Part shown: piece after piece, positions 10,513 to 21,199 of the stretch
How positions within the stretch are numbered: the first letter of the stretch is position 1
Layout: each line of letters starts with the position of its first letter
Notes under the pieces: generated by a model
Seen by the model: only the letters and a program-made list of their open reading frames with translations
What the model was told of the DNA's origin: nothing
Database searches by the model: none
Assembly (NCBI GenBank): GCA_023512475.1
Contig: JAILZL010000001.1
Span: forward strand, 137,516 to 201,515
Length of the DNA stretch: 64,000 bases
Direction of reading: 5' to 3'
DNA from: Syntrophobacterales bacterium
GTDB lineage: Bacteria > Desulfobacterota > Desulfobaccia > Desulfobaccales > 0-14-0-80-60-11
Made by a program: the position numbers and the translations under genes

Positions 10513-10912
10513 TCCGCTCTCCCTTCCGGCCGGCCGCGGCCGCGCCTTTCCGGCCGCTGCCCTGCCCGATGTTATATCACAAAACCCGCCGGCGGCAAGA
10601 AGGCCCTTGCGTCCGGCTTCCCTTTCCCTTTTTCGACGGAAATGGAAAAAAGGTGAGAATTTTTTCAATAACCTGCGAGAGGGAGGTAAGGGGCGCACGG
10701 TTTCCTGCCCTTCCGCCCCCGGCGGGGTGGGGCGGGTGGTGGGGGGAGGCCGCTCCCCTTAAGGAAACCGCCTGCCCCGTGTAAATTAAATGGACTTTGC
10801 CCTTTTTTCCCGGTAAGGTGTATCCGAGCCCACGGGGCGGGCGAGGGAGGCTAGCAGGAGGCCGGGGGCGTCCGATCCCGGGGTGGAGGCAATACCTTTT
10901 CGGGAGGGGGAG

Positions 10913-12355
10913 ATGGTGCGGATCATCCTCATGTTGGCCCTGGGGCTGCTTCTGGCCGGGGCAGGGGGAACCCTGGCCGCGGAGGCCCCGGTGATGACCC
11001 TGCCGCAGCTCATGGACCTGGCCCTGAAATACAGCCCCGAAGTCAAGGCCAGCCAAAGCGAGGTGGACTATGCCCGGGCCCGAAAAAATGAGGCCCACGG
11101 CTACCTTTACCCGCAACTGGAGGCCACCGCCCTGGGGAGTGTCGTCCCCAATTCCCGGGCGCCGTTTTTCAAGGATCTCAACGGCTCCAAAGTGCTCTTT
11201 TACCCCGACCCGGCGGACCAGCTCCACGGCGTCAACGTCTTCGGCCGCCTGGACGTCACCATCATCCAGCCCTTGTACACCTTCGGCAAGATCAAGTTCA
11301 GGGAGCGGGCGGCGGAGAGCTACATCAAGGTGAAGCAGGCCGGGGTGGAGAGCAAACAGGGGGAAGTCCTCACCCGGGTGGCCGAGGCCTACTATGGGCT
11401 CATCCTGGCCAACCAGGGCAAGGATGAGGTGAAGGAGGCCCGCACCTACATCAGGGACATCAAGGAGCGCCTCCAGCGCCTCATGCAGGTGGGCTCCGCC
11501 ACGGTGAAGGAGACGGACAGATACCGTCTCGCCGCCTACGAGGGAGGCCTGGAGAAATTCGCCGCCGAAGCCGAGGAGGGCTCCAAGCTGGCCTATCAGG
11601 CCCTCAAAGCCATGACCGGGATGGGCCCCGGCCAGGAGTTCCGGGTGCCCACCGACCTGCCGGCGGCGGAGCCCCTCCGGGAGGATCTGGACCACTACGT
11701 GCGCCTGGCCCTGGAGCTCAGGCCCGAATTCACCCAGCTCAAGGAGGGCCTCCGGGCCCGGCAGCTGTTGGTGGACGCCGCCCGGGCCGACCGCTATCCC
11801 TCCTTCTTCCTCATGGTCATGGGGGCCTTGGCCGGGGCGCCGGGCCGGGACCGCATCACCGGCAACTTCCGGGATCCGGCCATCGTGGACTACTACAACA
11901 CCGCCTTTGTGGCCCCCTTTGTGGGCATCCGCTGGAACTTCGACTTCGGCATCGCCCAGGCCAAGGTGCAGGCGGCCCAGGCCGAGCTGGCGCAGCTGAG
12001 GCACACGGAAAAGGCCGCCCTCATGGGCATCCCCCTGGAGGTGGCCAGGCACTACGCCAAGGCCCAGGAAAGCGCCAAGGCGGCCAAGGGCCTGGAGACG
12101 GCCTACATCAACGCCCGGCGCTGGCTGGTCACCGCCTTCAGCAACTTTGACATGGGCCTGGGACAGCTCAACGACATCTTCCAGGCCATCGAGCGTTACG
12201 GCAGGTTCCGGGGGGATTACCTCATGAGCCTCTATGAGTATAATCTGTCCCGGGCCAAGCTGGACCAGGCCACCGGCCTCTACCGCCGCACCCTGGCCCA
12301 ACGGGCCGTGCCGGCTGGCGGCACGCCCGGGAACCTGACGCCGGCCGCCCGCTAG
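10913..12355 (+). CDS. TolC-family outer membrane efflux protein
   Basis: Signal peptide then LMDLALKYSPEVKASQSEVDYARARKNEA; OEP-type repeats. Confidence 0.86.
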   Translation: MVRIILMLALGLLLAGAGGTLAAEAPVMTLPQLMDLALKYSPEVKASQSEVDYARARKNEAHGYLYPQLEATALGSVVPNSRAPFFKDLNGSKVLFYPDPADQLHGVNVFGRLDVTIIQPLYTFGKIKFRERAAESYIKVKQAGVESKQGEVLTRVAEAYYGLILANQGKDEVKEARTYIRDIKERLQRLMQVGSATVKETDRYRLAAYEGGLEKFAAEAEEGSKLAYQALKAMTGMGPGQEFRVPTDLPAAEPLREDLDHYVRLALELRPEFTQLKEGLRARQLLVDAARADRYPSFFLMVMGALAGAPGRDRITGNFRDPAIVDYYNTAFVAPFVGIRWNFDFGIAQAKVQAAQAELAQLRHTEKAALMGIPLEVARHYAKAQESAKAAKGLETAYINARRWLVTAFSNFDMGLGQLNDIFQAIERYGRFRGDYLMSLYEYNLSRAKLDQATGLYRRTLAQRAVPAGGTPGNLTPAAR

Positions 12356-12360
12356 CTGCA

Positions 12361-12409
12361 GGCGGGGAAGGGCCTGGGGGCGGTGCGCCTTACCCGCCCC
12401 TTCCCCGCC
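12361..12409. terminator. Hairpin between convergent genes
   Basis: Perfect 12-bp arms GGCGGGGAAGGG (12361-12372) and CCCTTCCCCGCC (12398-12409) between convergent stops. Confidence 0.45.
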
Positions 12410-12484
12410 GCCCGGAGATCCCACCGGGGCGGGCTCCCCGGAGCCCCTGCCTCTCTCCGGAAGTGCCCTTTCCCGGTTTCGCCC

Positions 12485-13087
12485 TCAGGGAATCACATCC
12501 AGCACCTGATACCCTGCCTTTTCCAGGGCCGCCACAATGGGGGCGAGGTCGCATTTCTGCAGGCGGAAGACATGCCGCCGGCGCCTCCCCCTGGTGGGCC
12601 CCAGGGCGATGTTGATGATCCGGCCCCCGGCTTTTTCCACCAGGGCCGTCACCTTCTCCAGCTCGGCGGGATCCTTGTCCAAAAGCACGTCCAGGCGGGA
12701 GCTGCTCCGGAGCAGGCCCAGCATGGAGAGGAAGGCGGCCAGAAGATCCAGGGTGGTGATCACCCCCACCAGCTTGTCCCCCTCCATCACCGGCATGCCG
12801 CCGATCTTGTGCTCATACATCAGGCGGGCCGCCTCCTCCACACTCGTCTCGGGACTGACGCTGATGGGGGCCTCGATCATCACATCCCCCACGGTGATCA
12901 CCTCCAGCATGGAGGCCAGCAGCACCTCCCTCAGCAGGCGGGAGGTGATCCAGCCCACCATCTGACCCTCCTTCATCACCGGCAGGTGGCGGATGTTGTG
13001 CTCCTGCATGAGTTTCAGCGCCTGATCCACCCGTTTGTCCGGAGTGATGGTGACCGGATTCTTGTGCATGATCTGCCCCACTCGCAT
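12485..13087 (-). CDS. CBS-domain pair protein with C-terminal ACT-like region (AcuB-like)
   Basis: VGQIMHKNPVTITPDKRVDQALKLM and VGDVMIEAPISVSPETSVEEAARLM repeats. Confidence 0.85.
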   Translation of the reverse strand: MRVGQIMHKNPVTITPDKRVDQALKLMQEHNIRHLPVMKEGQMVGWITSRLLREVLLASMLEVITVGDVMIEAPISVSPETSVEEAARLMYEHKIGGMPVMEGDKLVGVITTLDLLAAFLSMLGLLRSSSRLDVLLDKDPAELEKVTALVEKAGGRIINIALGPTRGRRRRHVFRLQKCDLAPIVAALEKAGYQVLDVIP

Positions 13088-13237
13088 CTGTGCGCCTCCC
13101 AGGCAGGAATTGGGGCCAGAGTAAAACAAACAGGCGGGAATTTCCAGGAAATTCCCGCCCGCCGGGTCCAGGGTGACGGCCCGCCGCCGTGCCCGCCCCC
13201 CTTCTGAAGGGGGAAAGCCCGGGGCGCGGCCGGTCCG

Positions 13238-14359
13238 TCAGTTGGTGGCCAGGACGCTTTGCATGGTGGCCACCAGGTGTTCCGCCTCGCCGATATAGCA
13301 GGAGAGATTGGCCCGGTGATTGGCCAGGATCCCGTCCTTGGCCGCATCGGTGATGAGCCAGGGGGACAGGTGCGTGCCGCCATGCAGGGCGTGGATGGTG
13401 TCGTCCATAAGCTTGTGGGTGTTTTTCTTCAAGAGCTCGGCGGCAAAATCCTCTTTGACCGCCTCCAGCATCTGGGACATGCCCACCGCCACCCCCTGGG
13501 AGAAGTAGAAATAGTCGTCCGTCCGCGTCCAGCGCACCGGGGTACCGTCCGCTTCGGTATCCTTGATGAGGTTATGGTAGCAGCTCCCCAGGATGTCCTT
13601 GTAGTTGCCCAGCAGGGCGATGAGGTTGTCCACCCGGGCGTAAAAGCGGCTGCGGCCCCGCTTCAGGTCCTCCATGTAGATCTTGAGATCCGTGATGGCC
13701 TCCCGGTACTTGCCGGAGGCGGAGGGGAACCAGTATTTGTCCGGGCTCACCATGAGAAAGTTCATGGCTTCATTCACCTGAGGGTTGTAGGCCTCGGTGA
13801 TGGCGAACCGGGTCAGGTTTTCATTGAGGACCACGATGGTGCGCCGGGCCACCTCCAATACCCCCAGCTGATGGTGGTTGACGTTGTCGGTGAGGCCCAG
13901 TTTGCCGAAGACGATGGTGTTGGGGCGCCAGCCGAAGAACCGCTTGTTGACCTCGTCGTCGATGATCTTGACGAGGGCCTGGGTGAAGGCCACTCCCTTC
14001 ACCGTCACCGGGGCCGGGGGTGGGGTCCCGGGCGCCAGGGGCGGCGCCGCCGGCGCCGGGGTCGGCCCCGGTGCGGGGGCCGGAGCCGGGGACGGCGCCT
14101 TCTGGGCCTCGGCCGCCGGTTCCTCGGGTTTGGTCTCCGCCGGAGCCGGGCCGGGCGGCCCCGGGGTGGGGGCCAGGGCCACTTCCTCCCGTCCTTCCGG
14201 GGTCGCCTGCATCCCTTTCCAGCGCCCATGCAAAAACAGGCCCACAAAAAAGAGGAGCACCAACGCCACGATGACCAGCAGGCGGTGCTTCAGCAGTCCG
14301 AAGAGGGAGGAACCGGGAGGCGGTTCCGGGGGCAGCGGTGCGGGCATCTCAGTGCTCAT
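13238..14359 (-). CDS. DUF2333-family protein
   Basis: Single TM helix near N-terminus, Pro/Ala linker, conserved-looking C-terminal domain (FGWRPNTIVFGKLGLTDNVNHHQLGVLEVARR). Confidence 0.65.
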   Translation of the reverse strand: MSTEMPAPLPPEPPPGSSLFGLLKHRLLVIVALVLLFFVGLFLHGRWKGMQATPEGREEVALAPTPGPPGPAPAETKPEEPAAEAQKAPSPAPAPAPGPTPAPAAPPLAPGTPPPAPVTVKGVAFTQALVKIIDDEVNKRFFGWRPNTIVFGKLGLTDNVNHHQLGVLEVARRTIVVLNENLTRFAITEAYNPQVNEAMNFLMVSPDKYWFPSASGKYREAITDLKIYMEDLKRGRSRFYARVDNLIALLGNYKDILGSCYHNLIKDTEADGTPVRWTRTDDYFYFSQGVAVGMSQMLEAVKEDFAAELLKKNTHKLMDDTIHALHGGTHLSPWLITDAAKDGILANHRANLSCYIGEAEHLVATMQSVLATN

Positions 14360-14937
14360 GGCTGAGGGGACTCCTTGGCGGCGCCGGCGTGGGGGGCCTC
14401 CGCAAACACTTCCGCGTCAAACACATATATTCGGGTCTCCGGGTCTTTCCAGGCCGAGGGGGGCAGGCCTGCCTTACAGCAGGTCTGCTCCAGAAAGGTG
14501 AGGCGGTCCCAGCGGTATTCCGTGGCCACCTGCGGCAGAAGCAAGCCCCGGCAGGGGCCCCGCTCGATATACAGGCCATGCCTGCCCACCTCGATCTCCT
14601 GGACGTCCTCAATCCGGCGCATGGGGGACAGGACGGAGATCTCCAGCTCCACCTCCGGCAGCTCCGGGGCCGTCAGGGGCGCAAAGCGCGGGTCCTGAAA
14701 GGCGGCGGCCTGGGCCATTTCCGCCACCGCCTGGGCCAGGGGCTTGACCGCCTCCAGATAGCCGATGCAGCCCCTGAGCCGGCCCTGGCGGTGCAGGGTG
14801 ACAAAGACCCCCCGGGGCTCCCGCACGGCCGGGGGCAGATCCGGGGGCAGCTCCAGGGCCCGGCGCTCCAGCCCCGCCGCGATGCTGTCCCGGGCGATGC
14901 GGAGGAGGAGGCGCTGTTCGGCTGCCGAAAGAGGCAT
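14356..14937 (-). CDS. AMMECR1 / AmmeMemoRadiSam system protein A
   Basis: GVFVTLHRQGRLRGCIGYLEAVKPL, ELEISVLSPMRRI. Confidence 0.87.
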   Translation of the reverse strand: MPLSAAEQRLLLRIARDSIAAGLERRALELPPDLPPAVREPRGVFVTLHRQGRLRGCIGYLEAVKPLAQAVAEMAQAAAFQDPRFAPLTAPELPEVELEISVLSPMRRIEDVQEIEVGRHGLYIERGPCRGLLLPQVATEYRWDRLTFLEQTCCKAGLPPSAWKDPETRIYVFDAEVFAEAPHAGAAKESPQP

Positions 14938-15114
14938 GGGGCGTCCACCCACGGGCAGATGATCAGGCCGCGGCCGCGACCCGGATGACGGGGCGTCTTC
15001 CTCATTAAATCAGATTTCCTCCCCGTGTCAATGGCAGCCCGCCCCGGGCTCCCCCTGACTTGCATCCGCCCCCCGGAAGGGGTACATTTCCAAAAACCCC
15101 AAGGCGCGCCCCAC

Positions 15115-15816
15115 ATGCAGACCTATCCCCTCTTCGCCATCCTCACCGGCCGACCCGTCCTGGTGGTGGGGGGCGGCGCGGTGGGGGAGCGCAAGGTCCT
15201 GGATCTGCTGGCCGCCGGTGCCCACGTGACGGTGGTCAGCCGGGAGTTTACCCCCCGGCTGCGGGAGCTGGCGGCCGCAGGCAGGATCCGGGCCGTGGCG
15301 GGGGATTTCGAGCCCGGGCAGGTGGCGGGCATGGCCCTGGTAGTAGGGGCCACCGATGACCCGGAGGTTAACCTCCGGGTGAGCCGGGCGGCCCAGGCGG
15401 CCAACATCTGGGTCAACATCGTGGACGCCCCGGAGCTCTGCACCTTTATCGTCCCGGCCCAGGTCCGGCGGGGGGAGCTCACCCTGGCGGTGAGCACCGG
15501 CGGCGCCAGCCCGGCCTTGGCCCGGCGCCTGCGGGAGACCCTGGAGCACACCTTCGGCCCGGAATACGGCCCCTACCTCAGGCTGCTCCGGGCGGTGCGG
15601 GAGCGGGTGCTGCAGGTGCGCCGGGGCCACCCCGCAAACGCCGCCCTCTTTGCCCGCCTGGTGGACTGCCCCCTGCGGGAGGCGGTGGCCCGCCGGGACC
15701 GGGAGGCCATCCGGCGGCTGTTGGCCGAAACCCTGGCGGGGGTGCTCCCGGAGGCCGTCCTGGAAGAGCTGGGCGGCCTGATGGGGGAGGAGGAGCCGCC
15801 TGGCGCGGGGCTCTGA
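15115..15816 (+). CDS. Precorrin-2 dehydrogenase / sirohydrochlorin ferrochelatase (Met8/CysG N-terminal type)
   Basis: VLVVGGGAVGERKVLDLLAAGAHVTVVS, NIVDAPELCTFIVPAQVRRGELTLAVSTGGASPALA. Confidence 0.9.
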   Translation: MQTYPLFAILTGRPVLVVGGGAVGERKVLDLLAAGAHVTVVSREFTPRLRELAAAGRIRAVAGDFEPGQVAGMALVVGATDDPEVNLRVSRAAQAANIWVNIVDAPELCTFIVPAQVRRGELTLAVSTGGASPALARRLRETLEHTFGPEYGPYLRLLRAVRERVLQVRRGHPANAALFARLVDCPLREAVARRDREAIRRLLAETLAGVLPEAVLEELGGLMGEEEPPGAGL

Positions 15817-15920
15817 GGCCCCAGGCCCGCGGCTCCCAGGCCTGCGGGCGAACACCACGACCTTCACGGAGACGGCCCCCAGGGCCCGCCCCGTATCTTG
15901 GGTGCCTGGGGACCAGACGC

Positions 15921-16751
15921 ATGGCCGCACTTTTGACCTCCCTCATCCTGCTGGCCTATGTCGGCGGCACCGCCGCCTACCTGGCCTACGTCTTTGTGCA
16001 GCGGGAGGGGCTTTCCCGGGGGGGAGCCGGTTGCCTGGCTGCCGGCTGGCTGGCCCACACCGGCGAGCTCCTGCGGCGCTATCTGACGCTGGGCCATCTC
16101 CCCATGGCCACCCCGGGCGAGGCGCTGTTCTTCTTCAGCTGGACCCTGACGGCCGTCTTCCTCGTCCTCACCTGGCGCTTCCCCATCCGCATTCTGGGAG
16201 CCCTGGTGGCGCCGCTGGCGGCCCTGATGGCCGCGGCCTTGTGGCTCCTCCCCAGCCGTCCGGGGACCATCTCCCCTTTGCTGTCGGGCTTCTGGCTGCA
16301 CCTGCACGTCCTGCTGGCCCTGCTGGGCACCGCCGCCCTCACCCTGGCCGGGTTGGGAGGGGTGTTGTATCTGCTTCAGGAGCGCCAGCTGAAGCAGAAA
16401 AAATTCGGCTTCTTCTATCGGCGGCTGCCCTCCCTGACCCAGCTGGACCGCCTGAATCATTGGTGCCTCACCCTGGGCTTCCCCCTGCTCACCTTGGGGA
16501 TCATCACCGGATCTCTGTACGCCCAGCTCACCCTGGGGCGCTTCTTCAACTGGGATCCCAAGGAGATCCTCACCCTCATCGCCTGGCTGATCTACACCAT
16601 CCTCCTGCATGAGCGCCTCACCGTGGGCTGGCGGGGCCGGCGGGCCGCCTGGCTGGCCGTGGGGGGGTTGGGCGTCATGGTGCTGGCCTTTGTGGGGGCC
16701 AGCCTCTGGTTCAGCGGCTACCACAGCTTCGGGAGTTTCCGGACGCCATGA
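15921..16751 (+). CDS. Cytochrome c assembly protein CcsA/HemX-like
   Basis: Polytopic; FNWDPKEILTLIAWLIYTILLHERL heme-handling motif; overlaps hemA. Confidence 0.86.
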   Translation: MAALLTSLILLAYVGGTAAYLAYVFVQREGLSRGGAGCLAAGWLAHTGELLRRYLTLGHLPMATPGEALFFFSWTLTAVFLVLTWRFPIRILGALVAPLAALMAAALWLLPSRPGTISPLLSGFWLHLHVLLALLGTAALTLAGLGGVLYLLQERQLKQKKFGFFYRRLPSLTQLDRLNHWCLTLGFPLLTLGIITGSLYAQLTLGRFFNWDPKEILTLIAWLIYTILLHERLTVGWRGRRAAWLAVGGLGVMVLAFVGASLWFSGYHSFGSFRTP

Positions 16752-18055
16752 ATCTGGTGCTGGTGGGGGTCAATCACAAGACGGCGCCGGTGGAGCTGCG
16801 GGAGAAGCTCTGCGGGCTCTTTCCCGACCCGGGGACGGCCTACCAGCGGCTGACGGCCATGCCGGAGCTCTCCGAGGTGCTGTATTACAACACCTGCAAC
16901 CGGGTGGAGGTGCTGGCCGTGGCCCCGGAGGCCGACGCGGGCATCCGCCGCCTCAAGAGTTTTCTCGCCTCCCACCCCGAGGTGCACCCCGAGGAGGTGG
17001 AACATGCGCTGTATGTTCACCAGGGGGAGGCCGCGGTGCGCCACCTCTTCCGGGTGGCCGCCAGCCTGGATGCCCTGGTGGTGGGGGAGCCCCAAATTCT
17101 CGGGCAGGTGAAGGCCGCCTACCGCCTGGCCACCGAGCACCACGCCACCGGCCCCATCCTCAACCGCCTGCTCCATAAGACCTTCTCCGTGGCCAAGAAG
17201 GTGCGCACCGAAACCGGGATCGGCGACCACGCGGTGAGCGTCAGCTATGCCGCCGTCAGCCTGGGGAAAAAGATCTTCGGCGACCTGGGGGGCAAAACCG
17301 CCCTCCTCATCGGCGCCGGAGAAATGGCGGAGCTGGCCCTGGAGCACCTGCGCCGGCAGGGGGTGGCTCAGATCATCATCGCCAACCGCACCCTCGCACG
17401 GGCCGCCCGTCTGGCGGAGCGTTTCCGGGGCCGGGCGGTGCCCCTGGAGGGCCTGGAGGAGGAGCTCCTGACCTGCGACATCCTCATCAGCTCCACCGGT
17501 TCCGAAGGCTATGTGCTCACCCGGGAGCAGGTGGCCGCGGCCATGCGCCGCCGGCGGCAGCGGCCCCTGTTCCTCATTGACATCGCCGTGCCCCGGGATC
17601 TGGACCCCCGCATCAACGAGCTGGAATATGTCTATCTCTACAACATCGACGACCTGAAGGAGGTGGTGGAGACCAACGTGCAGCGCCGCCAGCAGGCCGC
17701 CGCCCAGGCCGAGGGCCTGGTGGCCGCGGAGACCCTGAAATTCCTGGACTGGCTCAAGACCCTGGGGGTCTTTCCCACCATCATCGCCCTGCAGGAGAAG
17801 GCCCGGGCCATCTGCCGCCAGGAGCTGAAAAAGACCTTAAGCCACCTGGGCCCCCTGACCCCCTCGCAAGTGGAGGCCCTGGAGGTCCTCACCCGCTCGG
17901 TGGCCGCCAAACTGCTCCACGATCCCATCATGTTCCTCAAGCGCAACCACCACAGCCGCCATGCTGCGGCGGAGATCACTCTGGTGCGCCGCCTCTTCAA
18001 CCTGGACCCCGAGGAAGAGCACCTCCAGACGCCCTCCCGGGCAGAGTCCGAATAA
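16748..18055 (+). CDS. hemA: Glutamyl-tRNA reductase
   Basis: VGVNHKTAPVELREKL, YYNTCNRVEVLA, VVGEPQILGQVK. Confidence 0.96.
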   Translation: MNLVLVGVNHKTAPVELREKLCGLFPDPGTAYQRLTAMPELSEVLYYNTCNRVEVLAVAPEADAGIRRLKSFLASHPEVHPEEVEHALYVHQGEAAVRHLFRVAASLDALVVGEPQILGQVKAAYRLATEHHATGPILNRLLHKTFSVAKKVRTETGIGDHAVSVSYAAVSLGKKIFGDLGGKTALLIGAGEMAELALEHLRRQGVAQIIIANRTLARAARLAERFRGRAVPLEGLEEELLTCDILISSTGSEGYVLTREQVAAAMRRRRQRPLFLIDIAVPRDLDPRINELEYVYLYNIDDLKEVVETNVQRRQQAAAQAEGLVAAETLKFLDWLKTLGVFPTIIALQEKARAICRQELKKTLSHLGPLTPSQVEALEVLTRSVAAKLLHDPIMFLKRNHHSRHAAAEITLVRRLFNLDPEEEHLQTPSRAESE

Positions 18056-18198
18056 CCCGCGGCCATTGCCTAAGCTCCCGGAAAAGGTTATCTTTTAGTT
18101 GTCCTTGCGGGGAGAGGGGGATAGGGGACCTGGGCAGGCCCCCCGCCCCGGGCGGCAGGTCGGGAAGGGGTTACCCTGGCCGGAGATGCGGGGTTTTT

Positions 18199-18585
18199 AT
18201 GTCCAAGATCATTGATATCGAGGAGCGCCTGCAGCGGGAGCAGAAAAAGAAGCTGAAGGTGGACCGGGCCAAAAAGGTGGAGATGGTCCGCAAGATCCTG
18301 CAGTGCACCCGCTGCCTGTCCCGCTGCCTCAAATGCGGACTGCACTTTGAGGCGCAGCAGATCTACAAGCGCTACCGGGGCTTCCGCTTCTGCGACAGCT
18401 GTCAGGAGGAATACGACGAATATCTGCGGCTGATCCAGGGACAGGGGGACCCCCGGTATCCCTGGCACAACCGGCAGTGGCGGCGCACCTGGGAGACCTG
18501 GCTGGCGTATCAGCAGGCCCTGAAGGAATACGGCGAATCCCCGGAATTCCTGGATCTGGTGCGGGAGGTGGAGTCAGAGCATTGA
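18199..18585 (+). CDS. Conserved-looking Cys-rich protein of unknown function
   Basis: 128 aa with three CxxC pairs: CTRC, CLKC, CDSC. Confidence 0.7.
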   Translation: MSKIIDIEERLQREQKKKLKVDRAKKVEMVRKILQCTRCLSRCLKCGLHFEAQQIYKRYRGFRFCDSCQEEYDEYLRLIQGQGDPRYPWHNRQWRRTWETWLAYQQALKEYGESPEFLDLVREVESEH

Positions 18586-18621
18586 GGGGAGAGGCCGGGG
18601 CCTCCCCCCATGACGGCGTGG

Positions 18622-18819
18622 CTATTTGCTGCCCACCCCCAGACGGTAGGCGTGCTGCAGCATCTCCATGGCGAAATCGAAGGCGCTCTGGCCGTCCATG
18701 GTGAATTCAAAGTGCGTCACCGAGCCGGTGAAGATCATCAATTTCAGCACGCCCTCGGGACGCTGCGCCACCGCGATCTCACCTTTGGGTTCCAAGGTTT
18801 TGAAGGTGCGATGAACCAT
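18622..18819 (-). CDS. Small hypothetical protein
   Basis: [41 protein letters not shown]-richer upstream region. Confidence 0.5.
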   Translation of the reverse strand: MVHRTFKTLEPKGEIAVAQRPEGVLKLMIFTGSVTHFEFTMDGQSAFDFAMEMLQHAYRLGVGSK

Positions 18820-18899
18820 CTCATTCCTCCCAGCCGGGTAAGTTTCCTGAATGCTCAACCTTAATCGAATTCCCCGGGAAATTCAACCTAATTTCACCC

Positions 18900-20801
18900 A
18901 TGGCGCGGTCTGAGCCGGAATATGACCTCATCGTGGTGGGGGCCGGGCATGCCGGCTGCGAGGGGGCCCTGGCGGCGGTGCGCATGGGTCTGAGTGTGCT
19001 GCTCTTCAACCAGAATCTGGACACAGTTGCCCACATGGCCTGCAACCCGGCGGTGGGGGGCCTGGCCAAGGGCCACCTGGTGAAGGAGATTGACGCCCTG
19101 GGCGGCGTCATGGGCTGGCTGGCGGACCGGACCGGCGTCCAGTTCCGCACCCTCAACCTCTCCAAGGGTCCGGCGGTGCGGGGCACCCGGGTGCAGTGCG
19201 ACAAGCCCGCCTATCGCCTGGCCATGAAGCTGTACCTGGAGGCCCAGCCCCGGCTGCACCTGAAGGAGGCCACGGTCACCCGGCTGCTGGTGGAAGACGG
19301 CCAGGTGAAAGGAGTGCTGGATGCCTACGGCATGGCGTACCGGGCCCCGGCGGTGCTCATCACCACCGGCACCTTCTTAAACGGCCTCATTCACATCGGC
19401 CCCACCAAGATCCCCGCCGGCCGGGCGGGGGAATTCGCCGCCCTGGATTTGGCGCAGCACTTGAAGGAGCTGGGCTTCCGGATGGGGCGCATGAAAACGG
19501 GCACGCCCCCGCGTCTTAGGGCCGCCAGCATCGACTTTGCCGGCATGGCCCGCCTGGAGGGCGACCCCCGGCCCCGGCCCTTCTCCTGGCGCACCACCGC
19601 CCTGCCCGCCGAGCAGCTCGTCTGCCACGTCACCCACACCACCCCGGCGGTGCATGCGTTTCTCCGGTGCCACATCCGCCACTCCCCCCTGTACAGCGGC
19701 GAGATCACCGGAGTGAGCGCCCGTTACTGCCCTTCCCTGGAAGACAAGGTGATGCGCTTCCCCGAGAAGCTGAGCCATCAGGTGACCCTGGAGCCCGAAG
19801 GCCGGGACACCCAGGAGATCTACGCCAAGGGCCTGGGGAACTGCCTGCCGGTGGAGCTGCAGCTGGAGCTCTTCCGCCAGGTGCCGGGGCTGGAGCACTG
19901 CGAGGTCATGCGGCCGGCCTACGCCATCGAATACGACTACGTGGACCCCTTACAGCTCCAACCCACCCTGGAGACCAAGCTCATCCGCGGGCTGTATCTC
20001 GCCGGGCAGATCAACGGCACCTCCGGCTATGAGGAGGCCGCGGCCCAGGGGCTCTGGGCCGGGATCAACGCCGCCTGCCGCATCCTGGGGCGGCCGCCCT
20101 TCGTGCTGCACCGCTCCCAGGCCTATATGGCGGTCCTGGTGGACGATCTGGTCACCAAGGGCACCAAAGAGCCCTACCGCATGTTCACCTCCCGGGCGGA
20201 GTACCGCCTGCTCCTGCGGGAGGACAACGCCGACCGGCGCCTCACCCGCCTGGGCTTCGAGCTGGGCCTGGTGGACCGGGAGGCCCTGGAGCGCCTGGAG
20301 GAAAAGGAGCGCCTCCAGGCCGAGGAGGAGGCGCGGCTTCAGGGCCGGCGGGTCTTCCCCACCCCCCAGGTGAACCTGATCCTCCAGGAGGTGGGCACCA
20401 CCCCTGTGAGCGAACCCACCCCGGCCCTGAAGCTCCTGAAACGGCCGGAAATCAGCCTCGCCACCCTCTACCGCCTCCTGGGGGAGGAGCCGCCGGTGCC
20501 CCCGGAGGTGGCGGAGCAGGTGGAGATCGCCTGCAAATACGAAGGCTATCTCCAGCGCCAGGCGGAGACCGCCGCCAAGCTGGCCGCCTGGGAGGCCCGG
20601 GAGATCCCCGCCTCCCTGGATTACGACCGCATTCCGGGGCTGTCCCACGAAGTGCGCCAGAAGCTGAAGGAGGTGCGGCCCCGGACCCTGGGGCAGGCCG
20701 CCCGCATCTCCGGCATCACCCCCGCCGCCTTAAGCCTCCTCCTGGTGTTTATCAAGCGCCTGAAGGGGCCCGATCCCGGCCCCCCCTCCCGGGAGGCGTA
20801 A
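18900..20801 (+). CDS. mnmG: tRNA uridine-5-carboxymethylaminomethyl synthesis enzyme MnmG
   Basis: [54 protein letters not shown]. Confidence 0.97.
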   Translation: MARSEPEYDLIVVGAGHAGCEGALAAVRMGLSVLLFNQNLDTVAHMACNPAVGGLAKGHLVKEIDALGGVMGWLADRTGVQFRTLNLSKGPAVRGTRVQCDKPAYRLAMKLYLEAQPRLHLKEATVTRLLVEDGQVKGVLDAYGMAYRAPAVLITTGTFLNGLIHIGPTKIPAGRAGEFAALDLAQHLKELGFRMGRMKTGTPPRLRAASIDFAGMARLEGDPRPRPFSWRTTALPAEQLVCHVTHTTPAVHAFLRCHIRHSPLYSGEITGVSARYCPSLEDKVMRFPEKLSHQVTLEPEGRDTQEIYAKGLGNCLPVELQLELFRQVPGLEHCEVMRPAYAIEYDYVDPLQLQPTLETKLIRGLYLAGQINGTSGYEEAAAQGLWAGINAACRILGRPPFVLHRSQAYMAVLVDDLVTKGTKEPYRMFTSRAEYRLLLREDNADRRLTRLGFELGLVDREALERLEEKERLQAEEEARLQGRRVFPTPQVNLILQEVGTTPVSEPTPALKLLKRPEISLATLYRLLGEEPPVPPEVAEQVEIACKYEGYLQRQAETAAKLAAWEAREIPASLDYDRIPGLSHEVRQKLKEVRPRTLGQAARISGITPAALSLLLVFIKRLKGPDPGPPSREA

Positions 20802-21199
20802 GGGCCTCGGGCTCTGGTTCCCGGCCTTGGGGAAGGCGGGCAACCCCGGGCGGTTCTGTACGGGGCAAAAGTCACCGCCAGAAAAAGAGGGGCTTGCCGG
20901 TCCTCCCCGGGCCGCCATAAGCCCGGCCCGGTCCGGGGGTGGGGCGCGGGTTCCAGGCCGGCAGCCCCCCACTCCCTGCCGGCCCGTGAACCGAGGCGGG
21001 GCCGGAATTCCCGGATTGCTCCGCCGGACCCGTCAATGGCCGGAGATGGGCTGGAGGCCGGAGCCCCGAGGCGCGGCCGTCACCGGGCCGAAGCCTTTCC
21101 TCCGCCCGCCAACCACGGTCCGGTCATCCTGCCCTCTGTCCTTGTGACACCGCAGGCGCCGGCGGCCTCCCGCCCCGGAGAAACCTTGTCCCGGGATGT

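Noticed and set aside
10577-12424. 615-aa minus-strand ORF antisense to tolC
   Set aside because: Plus-strand TolC motifs are clear; shadow ORF
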